64,000 nt of DNA from Larus michahellis (lineage: Eukaryota > Chordata > Aves > Charadriiformes > Laridae): positions 45,027 through 109,026 of the forward strand of contig NW_027435970.1 of assembly GCF_964199755.1 (NCBI RefSeq). The letters run 5' to 3'. The translations under genes were made by a program, and so were the position numbers. This document shows positions 54,265 through 64,000 of this stretch, in pieces; within the stretch, counting starts at the first letter, position 1; every line of letters starts with the position of its first letter. Under the pieces are notes generated by a model. The model was not told the origin of the DNA. It made no database searches and saw only the letters and a list, made by a program, of their open reading frames with translations.

Positions 54265-55155
54265 CAGTTCATCCCAGTGTCTCCCAGTTCATCCCAGTGA
54301 CCCCCCAGTGTCTCCCAGTTCATCCCCAGTGTCCCCCCCAGTTCACCCCAGTCCATCCCAGTGCTTCCCAGTCCATCCCAGCACCTCCCAGTTCATCCCA
54401 GCGACCTCCCAGTTCACCCCAGTGCCCCCCAGTCCCTCCCAGCGCTTCCCAGTCCATTCCAGTGGCCTCCCAGTACCTCCCAGTTCATCCCAGTGCCTCC
54501 CAGTTCATCCCAGTGTGCCCCCAGTACTTCCCAGTTCATGCCAGCACCTCCCAGTTCATTCCAGTGCCCCCCTAGTACCTCCCAGTTCATCCCAGTGCCC
54601 TCCCAGTCCATACCAGTGGCCTCCCAGTTCATCCCCAGTGCTCCCCAGTCCACCCCAGCACTTCCCAGTCCATACCAGTACCTCCCATTACATTCTAGTG
54701 CCTCCCAGTCCATACCAGTGGCCTCCCAGTGCTCCCCAGTCCATCCCAGCGCCTCCCAGTTCATCCCAGTGTCCCCCCAGTCCATACCAGTGGCCTCCCT
54801 GGTTCATCCCAGTGCCCCCCCAGTCCATACCAGTGGCCTCCCCAGTTCACCCCGGTGCCCCCCCAGTCCCTCCCAGTTCATTCCAGCGCCTCCCAGTCCA
54901 TCCCAGTGCCCCCCCAGTCCATACCAGTGGCCTCCCAGTCCATCCCAGTGACCCCCCAGTCCATCCCAGTGACCCCCCCAGTCCATACCAGTGGCCTCCC
55001 CAGTTCACCCCAGTGCCCCCCCAGTCCCTCCCAGTTCATTCCAGCGCCTCCCAGTCCATCCCAGTGCCCCCCCAGTCCATACCAGTGGCCTCCCCAGTTC
55101 ACCCCGGTGCCCCCCCAGTACCTCCCAGTTCATCCCGGCGCCTCCCAGTTCCCTT
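54265..55155. repeat. cctcccagttcatcccagtg decamer array
   Basis: CCCAGT-centred decamers (tcccagttca, tcccagtgcc) with longer blocks (ccataccagtggcctccc). Same core as at 2.1, 32.2 and 57.1 kb. Confidence 0.93.
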
Positions 55156-56945
55156 TGCGCATTTGCACCAGCCCCAAACTTTGCACGAGCCTTTGCACGA
55201 GCCCCGGCTTTGCACAAGTGTTTGCACGAGTTCTGAGCGGTTCACACGCCTTTGCACGAGCCTCAGCTTTGCACGGGCCGTTTGCACGAGCTCCCACCTT
55301 TGCACGAGCCTCAAACGTTGCACACGCGTGTGCGCGAGCCCCAAACCTTGCACGTGCATTTGCACGAGCCCCAAACCTTGCAGGAGGCTTCGCACGAGCC
55401 CCAGGTGTTGCACGAGGCTTCGCACCACCCTGAGCCTTTGCACGAGCCTTTGCACGAGCTCCTGCCTTTGCACGAGCTCCAAACGTTGCACACGCGTGTG
55501 CATGAGCTCCAAGCCTTGCAGGAGCCTTTGCACGAGCCCCAAGTGTTGCACGAGGCTTCGCACAACCCTGAGCCTTTGCACGGGCCTTTGCACGAGCTCC
55601 CACCTTTGCACGAGCCCGAAACCTTGCAGGAGGCTTCGCACGAGCCCCAGGTGTTGCACGAGGCTTTGCACCACCCTGAGCCTTTGCACGAGCTCCCACC
55701 TTTGCACGAGCTCCAAACGTTGCACACGCGTGTGCACGAGCTCCAACTTTTGCACGTACACTTACACCAACCTCAGCTTCGCACGGGCCCTTTGCACGAG
55801 CTCCCACCTTTGCACGAGCCCCAAACCTTGCACGTGCATTTGCACGAGCCCCAGGTGTTGCACGAGGCTTCGCATGACCCTGAGCCTTTGCACGGGCCTT
55901 TGCACGAGCTCCTGCCTTTGCACGAGCTCCAAACGTTGCACACACGTGTGCACGAGCTCCAAGCCTTGCACGAGCCTTTGCACGAGCCCCAAGTGTTGCA
56001 CGAGGCTTCGCACGACCCTGAGCCTTTGCATGGGCCTTTGCACGAGCTCCCACCTTTGCACGAGCCCCAAACCTTGCAGGAGGCTTCGCACGAGCCCCAG
56101 GTGTTGCACGAGGCTTCGCACCACCCTGAGTCTTTGCACGAGCTCCCACCTTTGCACGAGCTCCAAACGTTGCACACGCGTGTGCACGAGCCCCGAGTCT
56201 TGCAGGAGGCTTCGCACGAGCCCCAGGTGTTGCACGAGGCTTCGCACCACCCTGAGCCTTTGCACGAGCTCCCACCTTTGCACGAGCTCCAAACGTTGCA
56301 CACGCGTGTGCACGAGCCCCGAGTCTTGCAGGAGGCTTCGCACGAGCCCCAGGTGTTGCACAAGGCTTCGCACCACCCTGAGCCTTTGCACGGGCCTTTG
56401 CACAAGCCCCCACCTTTGCATGAGCCCCAAACCTTGCACGTGCATTTGCACAAGCCCCAAACCTTGCACAAGCCCTTGCACGAGCCCCAGGTGTTACACG
56501 AGGCTTTGCACCACCCTGAGCCTTTGCACGAGCCCCCACCTTTGCACGAGCCCCAAACCTTGCACGAGCCTTTGCACAAGCCCCAGGTGTTGCACGAGGC
56601 TTTGCACCACCCTGAGCCTTTGCACGAGCTCCTGCCTTTGCACGAGCTCCAAACGTTGCACACGCGTGTGCACGAGCTCCAAGCCTTGCACGAGCCTTTG
56701 CACGAGCCCCAGGTGTTGCACGAGGCTTCGCACGACCCTGAGCCTTTGCACGGGCCCATTGCACGAGCTCCCACCTTTGCACGAGCTTCTAACCTTGCGT
56801 TAGGCTTTGCACGAGCCCCAGGTGTTGCACGAGGCTTCGCACGAGCCCGAGCCTTTGCACGAGCCCTTGCACGAGCCCCAAAGGTTGCACGAGCCCTTGC
56901 ACGAGCCCCGACCTTTGCACACACCCCCCCCGGGCCTTGCACAAG
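55156..56945. repeat. tttgcacgagcc array
   Basis: Units of 12 and 18 bases (cctttgcacgag, ccccaggtgttgcacgag, gcttcgcacgagc) in blocks of about 135-280 bases. Multiples of three and free of stops, giving open frames of 440-831 codons on both strands. Confidence 0.93.
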
Positions 56946-58490
56946 CGCCCGCGCGCGCCCTCTCCCCTGCTCCCCGCCCCCCCCGCCCCTCCCCCCTCCA
57001 TTGCCCAACCCCCCCCCCCGCGGGGGGGGGGGCGGGGCCGCACCAGTAAAACCAGCAGCTCCCAGTGACCACCCCCCCCGCCCCCGCCCCGCCACGCTCC
57101 GGCTCCCAGCGACCCGCTCCCAGTAACATCCCCCAGCTCCCAGTATCCCCCCTCCTCTCCCAGTAACCCCCCCTCATTCCCAGCGACACCCCCCCCCCCC
57201 CGGCTCCCAGTAACCTCCCCTTGCTCCCAGTAACCCCTTGCTCCCAGTAAGCCCCCCCCTCATTCCCAGCAACCCCCCCCCAGCTCCCAGTAACCTCCTC
57301 TCACTCCCAGTAACTCCCCCCCCGCGGCTCCCAGTAACGCTCCCCCTTCCCCATCCCCCCCCCCCCCCCCCCCAGTAACCCCCCCCGCGGCTCCCAGTAA
57401 CACCCCCTGGTTCCCGGTGACCCCGCTCCTCTCCCAGTACCCCCCCTTTGCACCCACTGCCCCCTCCCTCTTTCCCAGTAACCCCCCCCTTTCATTCCCA
57501 GTCCCGTCCCCCTCATTCCCAGTAACGCCCCCTCCCCCCCCCATTTCCAGCACCCCTCCCTCCCAGTGACCACCCCCAGTCCCCCCCTCTTTCCCAGTCC
57601 CCCCCCTCTTTCCCAGTCCCCCCCATTCCCAGTTACCCCCCTTCATTCTCATACCCCCCCATTCCCAGTGCCCCCCCCATTCCCAGTGCTCCCCACCTCT
57701 CCCAGTCCCCTCCATTCCCATACCCCCCCCTTCCCAGCGCCCTCCAGTACCCCCCATTCCCAGTTACCCCCCCATTCCCAGTCCCCCCCATTCCCATTGA
57801 CCCCCCTCCCATTTACCTCCCCATTCCCAGTGACATCCCCCCCCGATTCCCAGTACCCCCAGTCACCCCCCATTCCCAGTGCCCCCCACCTCTCCCAGTC
57901 TCCCCCATTCCCAGTTACCCCCCCATTCCCAGTGACCTCCCACCTCTCCCAGTCCCCTCCAATTCTCATAACCTCCCCCATTCCCAGTGACCCCCCCCCA
58001 TTCCCAGTGCCCTCCACCTCTCCCAGTTCCCCCCATTCCCGGTGACCCCCCCCCATTCCCAGTGCCCCCCACCTCTCCCAGTCCCCCCCATTCTCAGTTA
58101 CCCCCCCATTCCCGGTCCCCCCCACCTCTCCCAGTCCCCCTCCATTCCCATAACCCCTCCCCATTCCCAGTCCCCCCCTTTCATTCCCATACACCCCCTC
58201 ATTCCCAGTGACCCCCCCCCATTCCCAGTGCCCTCCACCTCTCCCAGTTCCCCCCATTCCCAGTTACCCCCCCATTCCCAGTGACCCCCCACCTCTCCCA
58301 GTCCCCCCCAATTCTCATAACCTCCCCCATTCCCAGTGACCCCCCCCCATTCCCAGTGCCCCCCACCTCTCCCAGTCCCCCCCAATTCCCATAACCCCCC
58401 CCCATTCCCAGTCTCCCCCTTTCATTCCCATAACCCCCCACCTTCCCCGTGACCCCCCCCATTCCCAGTGCCCCCCAGTTCCCCCCCCCC
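56946..58490. repeat. cccattcccagtgcccccc array upstream of the acyltransferase
   Basis: After about 100 bases of C-rich single-copy sequence, units of 20-45 bases (cacctctcccagtccccccc, ccattcccagtgacc) run to within ten bases of the next start codon. No distinct core promoter is visible. Confidence 0.9.
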
Positions 58491-58496
58491 CCCGCG

Positions 58497-58590
58497 ATGC
58501 CGCTTCGCTTCGCCCCCCTCCGCCTCCCCCTTCGGCGGCGGCTGCAGACGGCGGCGGTTCTGCAGTGGGTCTTCTCCTTCCTGGCCCTGG
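58497..58590 (+). CDS. Acyltransferase exon 1
   Basis: 31 codons plus one base; the ATG follows a poly-C run and gcg. FAPL and RRLQT are family hallmarks. Confidence 0.85.
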
Positions 58591-60616
58591 GTGAGCGGGG
58601 GGGGGGCACCGGGGGGGGGCAAGGGGGGGCGGGACGGGACCCCCAAACGCCCCCGCACCCCACGGCACCCCCCTCCCCTCTCCCGGATGCCTGGGTCCCT
58701 CGGGGGAGGGGTGAGAGTAGCGCTCCCCCCCCCCCCCGCACCCTCTCCCGGGGGGTTTTTGGGGTGCTGGGGGGGGAATTGGGGTGTCCGGGGGTGGGGG
58801 GGGGGGGGCACCAAGGGGGGGGACATGGGGGGGCCCTCCCCCCCTAAAATCCCTCCTCCCCCCTCCCGGACGCCTGGGTTCCTCGGGGGAGGGAGGCGAG
58901 TAGCCCCCCCCCCCTTTCCCGTGTGGGTTTTGGGGTGCCGGGGGGGGGAAATTGGGGTGTCTGGGGAGGGGGTGTGAAATTAAGGGGCCTGGGGGGGGGG
59001 GCACCAAGAGGGGGGGACATGGTGGTGGGGGGGGTGTCCCCCAAATTCCCCCCTCCCGGATGCCTCCTGGGTCCCTCGGCACAGGGGTGCAAGCAGCTTT
59101 GGGGTGCTGGGGGGGGGAGGAAAGTGGGGTGTCGGGGGGGGGTTGGTGAGCCCGGGGGGGGGGGGGGGGGAGGTTGTGTGTGACATGGCGGGGGGGGTCC
59201 CCCTTCCCCCCCCCGGCTCCGCCCCCCTCCTCCTTCCCGGACGCCTGGGTCCCTCGGGGCAGCGCTTTTGCAACACACACCCCACCCCCCGGGGGGGGGG
59301 TTTTGGGGTACTGGGGGGCAAAGGGGACCCCTAGAAGGGGGGTGCCGGGGGGGGGGGTTGGTAGCCCTAAGGGGGGGGGGGGGTGTCCCCTTTGCCCCCC
59401 CCCCCCCCCCGGACGCCTTGGTCCCTTAGCGCAGCCGTGGCCGCCCCTTCCCCACCTCGGGGTTTTGGGGGGTCCTGCGGGAAAACCGGGATCCCGGGAA
59501 AGGGGGTGCCCGGGGGGGGGTTGGTGACTTGGGAGGGGGGAGGGGGCGGTGTCACCCTGCCCCCCCCCCCCCCCCCGCCCCTCCCCCACCAAGACGCCTG
59601 GGTCCCTGGGGGCAGCGCTTTGTGCGACACCCTTCCCCCTCGGTGGGGGTTTTTGGGGCGCTGCGGGTAAATGGGAACCCCTGGAAAGGGGGTGATGGGG
59701 GGGTGGGTAGCCCTAAGGTGGGGGGGGGGGTCCTCTTTGCCCCCTCCCCCCCCTCCCGGACGCCTGGGTCCTTTAGCGCAGCCGTGAGCCGCCCCTTCCC
59801 CACCTGGGGGTTTTGGGGGGTTTCCTGCGGGAAAACGGAGACCCTGGGAAAAGGGGTGCCCGGGGGGGGGGGGGGGGGTAGCCCTAAGAGGGGGGGGGGT
59901 GTCCCCTTTGCCTCCTCCCTCCCCCCCCCTCCCCGACGCCTGGGTCCTTTAGCGCAGCCGTGGCCGCCCCTTCCCCACCTCGGGGTTTTGGGGGGTCCTG
60001 CGGGAAAACCGGGACCCCGGGAAAGGGGGGGGGTGTGGGTAGCCCTAAGGTGGGGGGTGGGGGTGGGGTGGGGGGGTGTCCCCTTTGCCCCCTCCCCCCC
60101 GTCCCCGACGCCTGGGTCCTTTAGCGCAGCCGTGGCCGCCCCTTCCCCACCTGGGGGTTTTGGGGGGTTTCCTGTGGGAAAACGGAGACCCTGGGAAAAG
60201 GGGTGCCCGGGGGGGGGGGGGTAGCCCTAAGGGGGGGGGGTGTCCCCTTTGCCTCCTCCCTCCCCCCCCCTCCCCGACGCCTGGGTCCTTTAGCGCAGCC
60301 GTGGCCGCCCCTTCCCCACCTCGGGGTTTTGGGGGGTCCTGCGGGAAAACCGGGACCCCGGGAAAGGGGGTGCCCGGGGGGGGGGGTGGGTAGCCCTAAG
60401 CGGGGGGGGGGGTGTCCTTGCCTGGGTCCCCTTTTAGGCCAGCTGTGCGTCCTGCTCTTCGCCCTGGCCCTGCGGGGACCCCTCTGGCTGCCGGCGCTGC
60501 TCTACGGGCTGTGGGTGGTGACGGACCGCGACACCCCCCGCCGGGGGGGGCGACCCTCCGCCTGGGTGCGCTCCTGGCCCGTCTGGAACCACTTTCGAGA
60601 CTATTTCCCCATCACG
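58497..60616 (+). CDS. Monoacylglycerol acyltransferase of the DGAT2 family (MOGAT2/MOGAT3-like), first two exons
   Basis: Would acylate monoacylglycerol to diacylglycerol at the ER membrane. Exon 1 58497-58590 (MPLRFAPLRLPLRRRLQT, AAVLQWVFSFLAL; donor gtgagc) and exon 2 60438-60616 (GQLCVLLFALALRG, YGLWVVTDRDTPRRGGR, WVRSWPVWNHFRDYFPIT; donor gtgagc) join in phase. The 91 residues equal the length of this part in MOGAT2. Visible: the N-terminal amphipathic FAPL...RRRLQT segment, two hydrophobic stretches forming the family hairpin, and the DRDTP..GGR and DYFPI signatures. The catalytic HPHG is in later exons outside the window. The N-terminus resembles MOGAT2, while neighbourhood with TAF6/MBLAC1 suggests the 7q22 gene MOGAT3, so no symbol is assigned. 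Confidence 0.85.
58600..60437. repeat. About 175-bp array with copies of the acyltransferase exon 2 acceptor
   Basis: About ten units, each with gacgcctgggtcctttagcg, cagccgtggccgcc and a g(t/g)ttttggggt block, near 58683, 58868, 59057, 59237, 59411, 59599, 59759, 59937, 60108 and 60280. The true border cctgggtccccttttag|gccagctgtgcgtcc matches the core; identity rises toward the 3' units. Confidence 0.88.
60438..60616 (+). CDS. Acyltransferase exon 2
   Basis: Acceptor ccccttttag. Encodes the second half of the membrane hairpin and DRDTPRRGG to DYFPIT, phase 0 at the donor. Confidence 0.9.
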
Positions 60617-60659
60617 GTGAGCCTGGGGGGGGGGGGGGGGAGTTTCGGGGGGAGGGGGC

Positions 60660-63250
60660 CCTAATAGAGTCCCTGAAGAGATTTCAGAATGTTTGGGGGG
60701 GGGAGGGGTGTCTGAGTAGGGTCCCTGAGGGGGTCTTGGGGGTCCCCGAGGGTTTGGGGGTCCCTATTAGAGTCCCTGAAGGGATTTGAGGAAGATTTGT
60801 GGGGGTTTGGGGGGTCTTTGAGGGGGTTTGGGGGATCTTAGTAGGGTCCCTGAGGGGGTTTTGGGGGTCCCCGAGGGTTTGGGGGTCCCTATTAGAGTCC
60901 CTGAAGGGATTTGAGGAAGATTTGTGGGGGTTTTGGGGGTCTTTGAGGAGGTTTGGGGGATCTTAGTAGGGTCCCTGAGGGGGTCTTGGGGGTCCCCGAG
61001 GGTTTTGGGGGTCCCTATTAGAGTCCCTGAAGGGATTTGAGGAAGATTTGTGGGGGTTTGGGGGGTCTTTGAGGGGGTTTGGGGGATCTTAGTAGGGTCC
61101 CTGAGGGGGTTTTGGGGGTCCCCGAGGGTTTGGGGGTCCCTATTAGAGTCCCTGAAGGGATTTGAGGGGGATTTGTGGGGGTTTTGGGGGTCTTTGAGGG
61201 GGTTTGGGGGGTCTTAGTAGGGTCCCCGAGGGGGTTTTGGGGGTCCCCGAGGGTTTGGGGGTCCCTATTAGAGTCCCTGAAGGGATTTGAGGGGGGGTTT
61301 TGGGGGTCTTTGAGGGGGTTTGGGGGGTCTCAGTAGGGTCCCTGAGGGGGTTTTGGGGGTCCCCGAGGGTTTTGGGGGTCCCTATTAGAGTCCCTGAAGA
61401 GATTTGAGGGGGATTTGTGGGGGTTTTGGGGGTCTTTGAGGGGGTTTGGGGGATCTTAGTAGGGTCCCTGAGGGGGTCTTGGGAGTCCCCGAGGGTTTGG
61501 GGGTCCCTATTAGAGTCCCTGAAGGGATTTGAGGGGGGGGTTTGGGGGTCTTTGAGGGGGTTTGGGGGGTCTTAGTAGGGTCCCCGAGGGGGTTTTGGGG
61601 GTCCCCGAGGGTTTGGGGGTCCCTATTAGAGTCCCTGAAGGGATTTGAGGGGGGGTTTTGGGGGTCTTTGAGGGGGTTTGGGGGGTCTCAGTAGGGTCCC
61701 TGAGGGGGTTTTGGGGGTCCCTATTAGAGTCCCTGAAGGGATTTGAGGGGGGGGTTTGGGGGTCTTTGAGGGGGTTTGGGGGATCTTAGTAGGGTCCCTG
61801 AGGGGGTTTTGGGGGTCCCCGAGGGTTTGGGGGTCCCTATTAGAGTCCCTGAAGGGATTTGAGGGGGGGGTTTGGGGGTCTTTGAGGGGGTTTGGGGGAT
61901 CTTAGTAGGGTCCCTGAGGGGGTCTTGGGGGTCCCCGAGGGTTTTGGGGGTCCCTATTAGAGTCCCTGAAGGGATTTGAGGAAGATTTGTGGGGGTTTGG
62001 GGGGTCTTTGAGGGGGTTTGGGGGATCTTAGTAGGGTCCCTGAGGGGGTTTTGGGGGTCCCCGAGGGTTTGGGGGTCCCTATTAGAGTCCCTGAAGGGAT
62101 TTGAGGGGGGGTTTTGGGGGTCTTTGAGGGGGTTTGGGGGGTCTCAGTAGGGTCCCTGAGGGGGTTTTGGGGGTCCCCGAGGGTTTTGGGGGTCCCTATT
62201 AGAGTCCCTGAAGGGATTTGAGGGGGATTTGTAGGGGTTTTAGGGGTCTTTGAGGGGGTTTGGGGGATCTTAGTAGGGTCCCTGAGGGGGTCTTGGAGTC
62301 CCCGAGGGTTTGGGGGTCCCTATTAGAGTCCCTGAAGGGATTTGAGGGGGATTTGTGGGGGTTTTGGGGGTCTTTGAGGGGGTTTGGGGGGTCTTAGTAG
62401 GGTCCCTGAGGGGGTCTTGGGGGTCCCCGAGGGTTTGGGGGTCCCTATTAGAGTCCCTGAAGGGATTTGAGGAAGATTTGTGGGGGTTTTGGGGGTCTTT
62501 GAGGGGGTTTGGGGGGTCTTAGTAGGGTCCCTGAGGGGGTTTTGGGGGTCCCCGAGGGTTTGGGGGTCCCTATTAGAGTCCCTGAAGGGATTTGAGGGGG
62601 GGGTTTGGGGGTCTTTGAGGGGGTTTGGGGGATCTTAGTAGGGTCCCTGAGGGGGTCTTGGGAGTCCCCGAGGGTTTGGGGGTCCCTATTAGAGTCCCTG
62701 AAGGGATTTGAGGGGGATTTGTGGGGGTTTTGGGGGTCTTTGAGGGGGTTTGGGGGGTCTTAGTAGGGTCCCTGAGGGGGTCTTGGGGGTCCCCGAGGGT
62801 TTGGGGGTCCCTATTAGAGTCCCTGAAGGGATTTGAGGAAGATTTGTGGGGGTTTTGGGGGTCTTTGAGGGGGTTTGGGGGGTCTTAGTAGGGTCCCTGG
62901 GGGGGTTTTGGGGGTCCCCGAGGGTTTGGGGGTCCCTATTAGAGTCCCTGAAGGGATTTGAGGGGGGGGTTTGGGGGTCTTTGAGGGGGTTTGGGGGGTC
63001 TTAGTAGGGTCCCCGAGGGGGTTTTGGGGGTCCCCGAGGGTTTGCGGGTCCCTATTAGAGTCCCTGAAGGGATTTGAGGGGGGGTTTTGGGGGTCTTTGA
63101 GGGGGTTTGGGGGGTCTTAGTAGGGTCCCTGAGGGGGTCTTGGGGGTCCCGAGGGTTTGGGGGTCCCTATTAGAGTCCTGAAGGGATTTGAGGGTCTTTG
63201 AGGGGGTTTGGGGTCCCGGAGGGTTTGGGAGTCCCTATTAGTGTCCCTGA
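60660..63250. repeat. About 122-126-bp highly uniform array in acyltransferase intron 2
   Basis: About 21 units beginning gagtccctgaagggatttga and containing ggtccctattag. Copies differ mainly by short deletions (for example of the ggaagatttgtggg part) and single bases. G-rich on the + strand. Confidence 0.95.
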
Positions 63251-64000
63251 AGGGATTTGTGGGGGTTTTGGGGGGTTTTGGGGGGCTGGGGAGGGTGGTG
63301 GGGGGGTCTCTGAGGGTTTTTTTGGGGGGGGTCTCAGAGGGTTTGGTGGCATCTCAGGAGGGTTTGGGGGGTCTTGGTGATTCTGGGGGGGTGTCTCAGG
63401 GGGATTTTGGGGCCCTCAGGAGGATTTTGGGTCCTCGGTGGTTTTGGTGGCATCTCAGGAGGCTTTTGGGGCCCTCAGAAGGATTTGGGGGGGTCTTGGT
63501 GGTTTTGGTGGCGTCTCAGGAGGGTTTTGGGTGTCACAGGGGGGTTTTGGGTGTCACAGGGGGGTTTTGGTGGCATCTGAGGAGGGTTTTGGGTGTCACG
63601 GGAGGGGTTTTGGTGGCGTCTCAGGAGGGTTTTGGTGGCATCTGAGGAGGGTTTTGGTGGCATCTGAGGAGGGTTTTGGGTGTCACGGGAGGGTTTTGGT
63701 GGCGTTCTCAGGAGGGTTTTGTGGCATCTGAGGAGGGTTTTGGTGGCGTCTCAGAGGGTTTTGGTGGCATCTGAGGAGGGTTTTGGTGGCATCTGAGGAG
63801 GGTTTTGGGTGTCACAGGAGGGTTTTGGTGGCATCTGAGGAGGGTTTTGGGTGTCACAGGAGGGTTTTTGGTGGCATCTGAGGAGGGTTTTGGTGTCACA
63901 GGAGGGTTTTGGTGGCATCTGAGGAGGGTTTTGGTGGCATCTGAGGAGGGTTTTGGTGGCAATCTGAGAGGGTTTTGGGTGTCACAGGAGGGTTTTGGTG
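63251..64000. repeat. ggttttggtggcatctgagga array, continuing off the window
   Basis: Units of 20-32 bases (tgaggagggttttggtggca, ttttgggtgtcacaggaggg), still running at the right edge. Confidence 0.93.

Noticed and set aside
54308-57126. Open frames of 440-831 codons on both strands, rich in LHEP or CTSPK repeats
   Set aside because: They lie wholly in CCCAGT and ttgcacgag arrays with unit lengths divisible by three. Open on several frames at once, no known domain, no splice or start context.

Overview
The window looks like a very GC-rich, gene-dense segment of a bird genome, most likely a microchromosome. The signs are intron-containing vertebrate genes, a single transposable element (an avian-type CR1 LINE), and introns and spacers built almost wholly of G-rich or C-rich minisatellites. 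No rRNA, tRNA, CRISPR or prokaryotic feature was seen. Five genes are recognisable. (1) CHD3, + strand, the last 17 coding exons (1037-30201) with 3' UTR and an AATAAA signal at 30688. (2) VMO1, - strand, complete in three exons (36201 down to 33913) with a TATA box. (3) MBLAC1, - strand, single exon (37821 down to 37021), with two mutually compensating one-base indels. (4) TAF6, + strand, complete in 14 coding exons (39472-53287), 682 codons, with an AATAAA at 54251. (5) The first two exons of a monoacylglycerol acyltransferase of the DGAT2 family, + strand (58497-60616), running off the right edge. All exon joins of CHD3 and TAF6 keep phase with GT/AG borders, so these reconstructions are firm. 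Layout: 1-30.7 kb CHD3 and its repeat-filled introns, with a 5'-truncated CR1 at 18.94-21.0 kb inside a 6-kb intronic array; 30.7-32.9 kb intergenic arrays; 32.9-36.3 kb VMO1; 36.5-37.8 kb MBLAC1; 37.8-39.0 kb arrays; 39.0-54.3 kb the TAF6 promoter and gene; 54.3-58.5 kb arrays; 58.5-64 kb the acyltransferase. From general knowledge, human CHD3 and VMO1 lie on 17p13, while TAF6, MBLAC1 and MOGAT3 lie on 7q22, so the window joins two mammalian synteny blocks. The genes do not form a pathway: NuRD chromatin remodelling, general transcription initiation, a secreted egg-coat-type protein, a small metallo-hydrolase and a lipid acyltransferase. The most striking observation is that many of the tandem arrays are not anonymous repeats. 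Their units contain decayed copies of the adjoining exon edge, that is, splice donor or acceptor plus tens of bases of coding sequence. I see this at CHD3 exons 2 and 13 (window numbering), TAF6 exons 8, 9, 11 and 12, the MBLAC1 C-terminus and the acyltransferase exon 2, with weaker cases elsewhere. This suggests a repeated process of minisatellite birth at exon-intron borders, leaving arrays of decoy splice sites.
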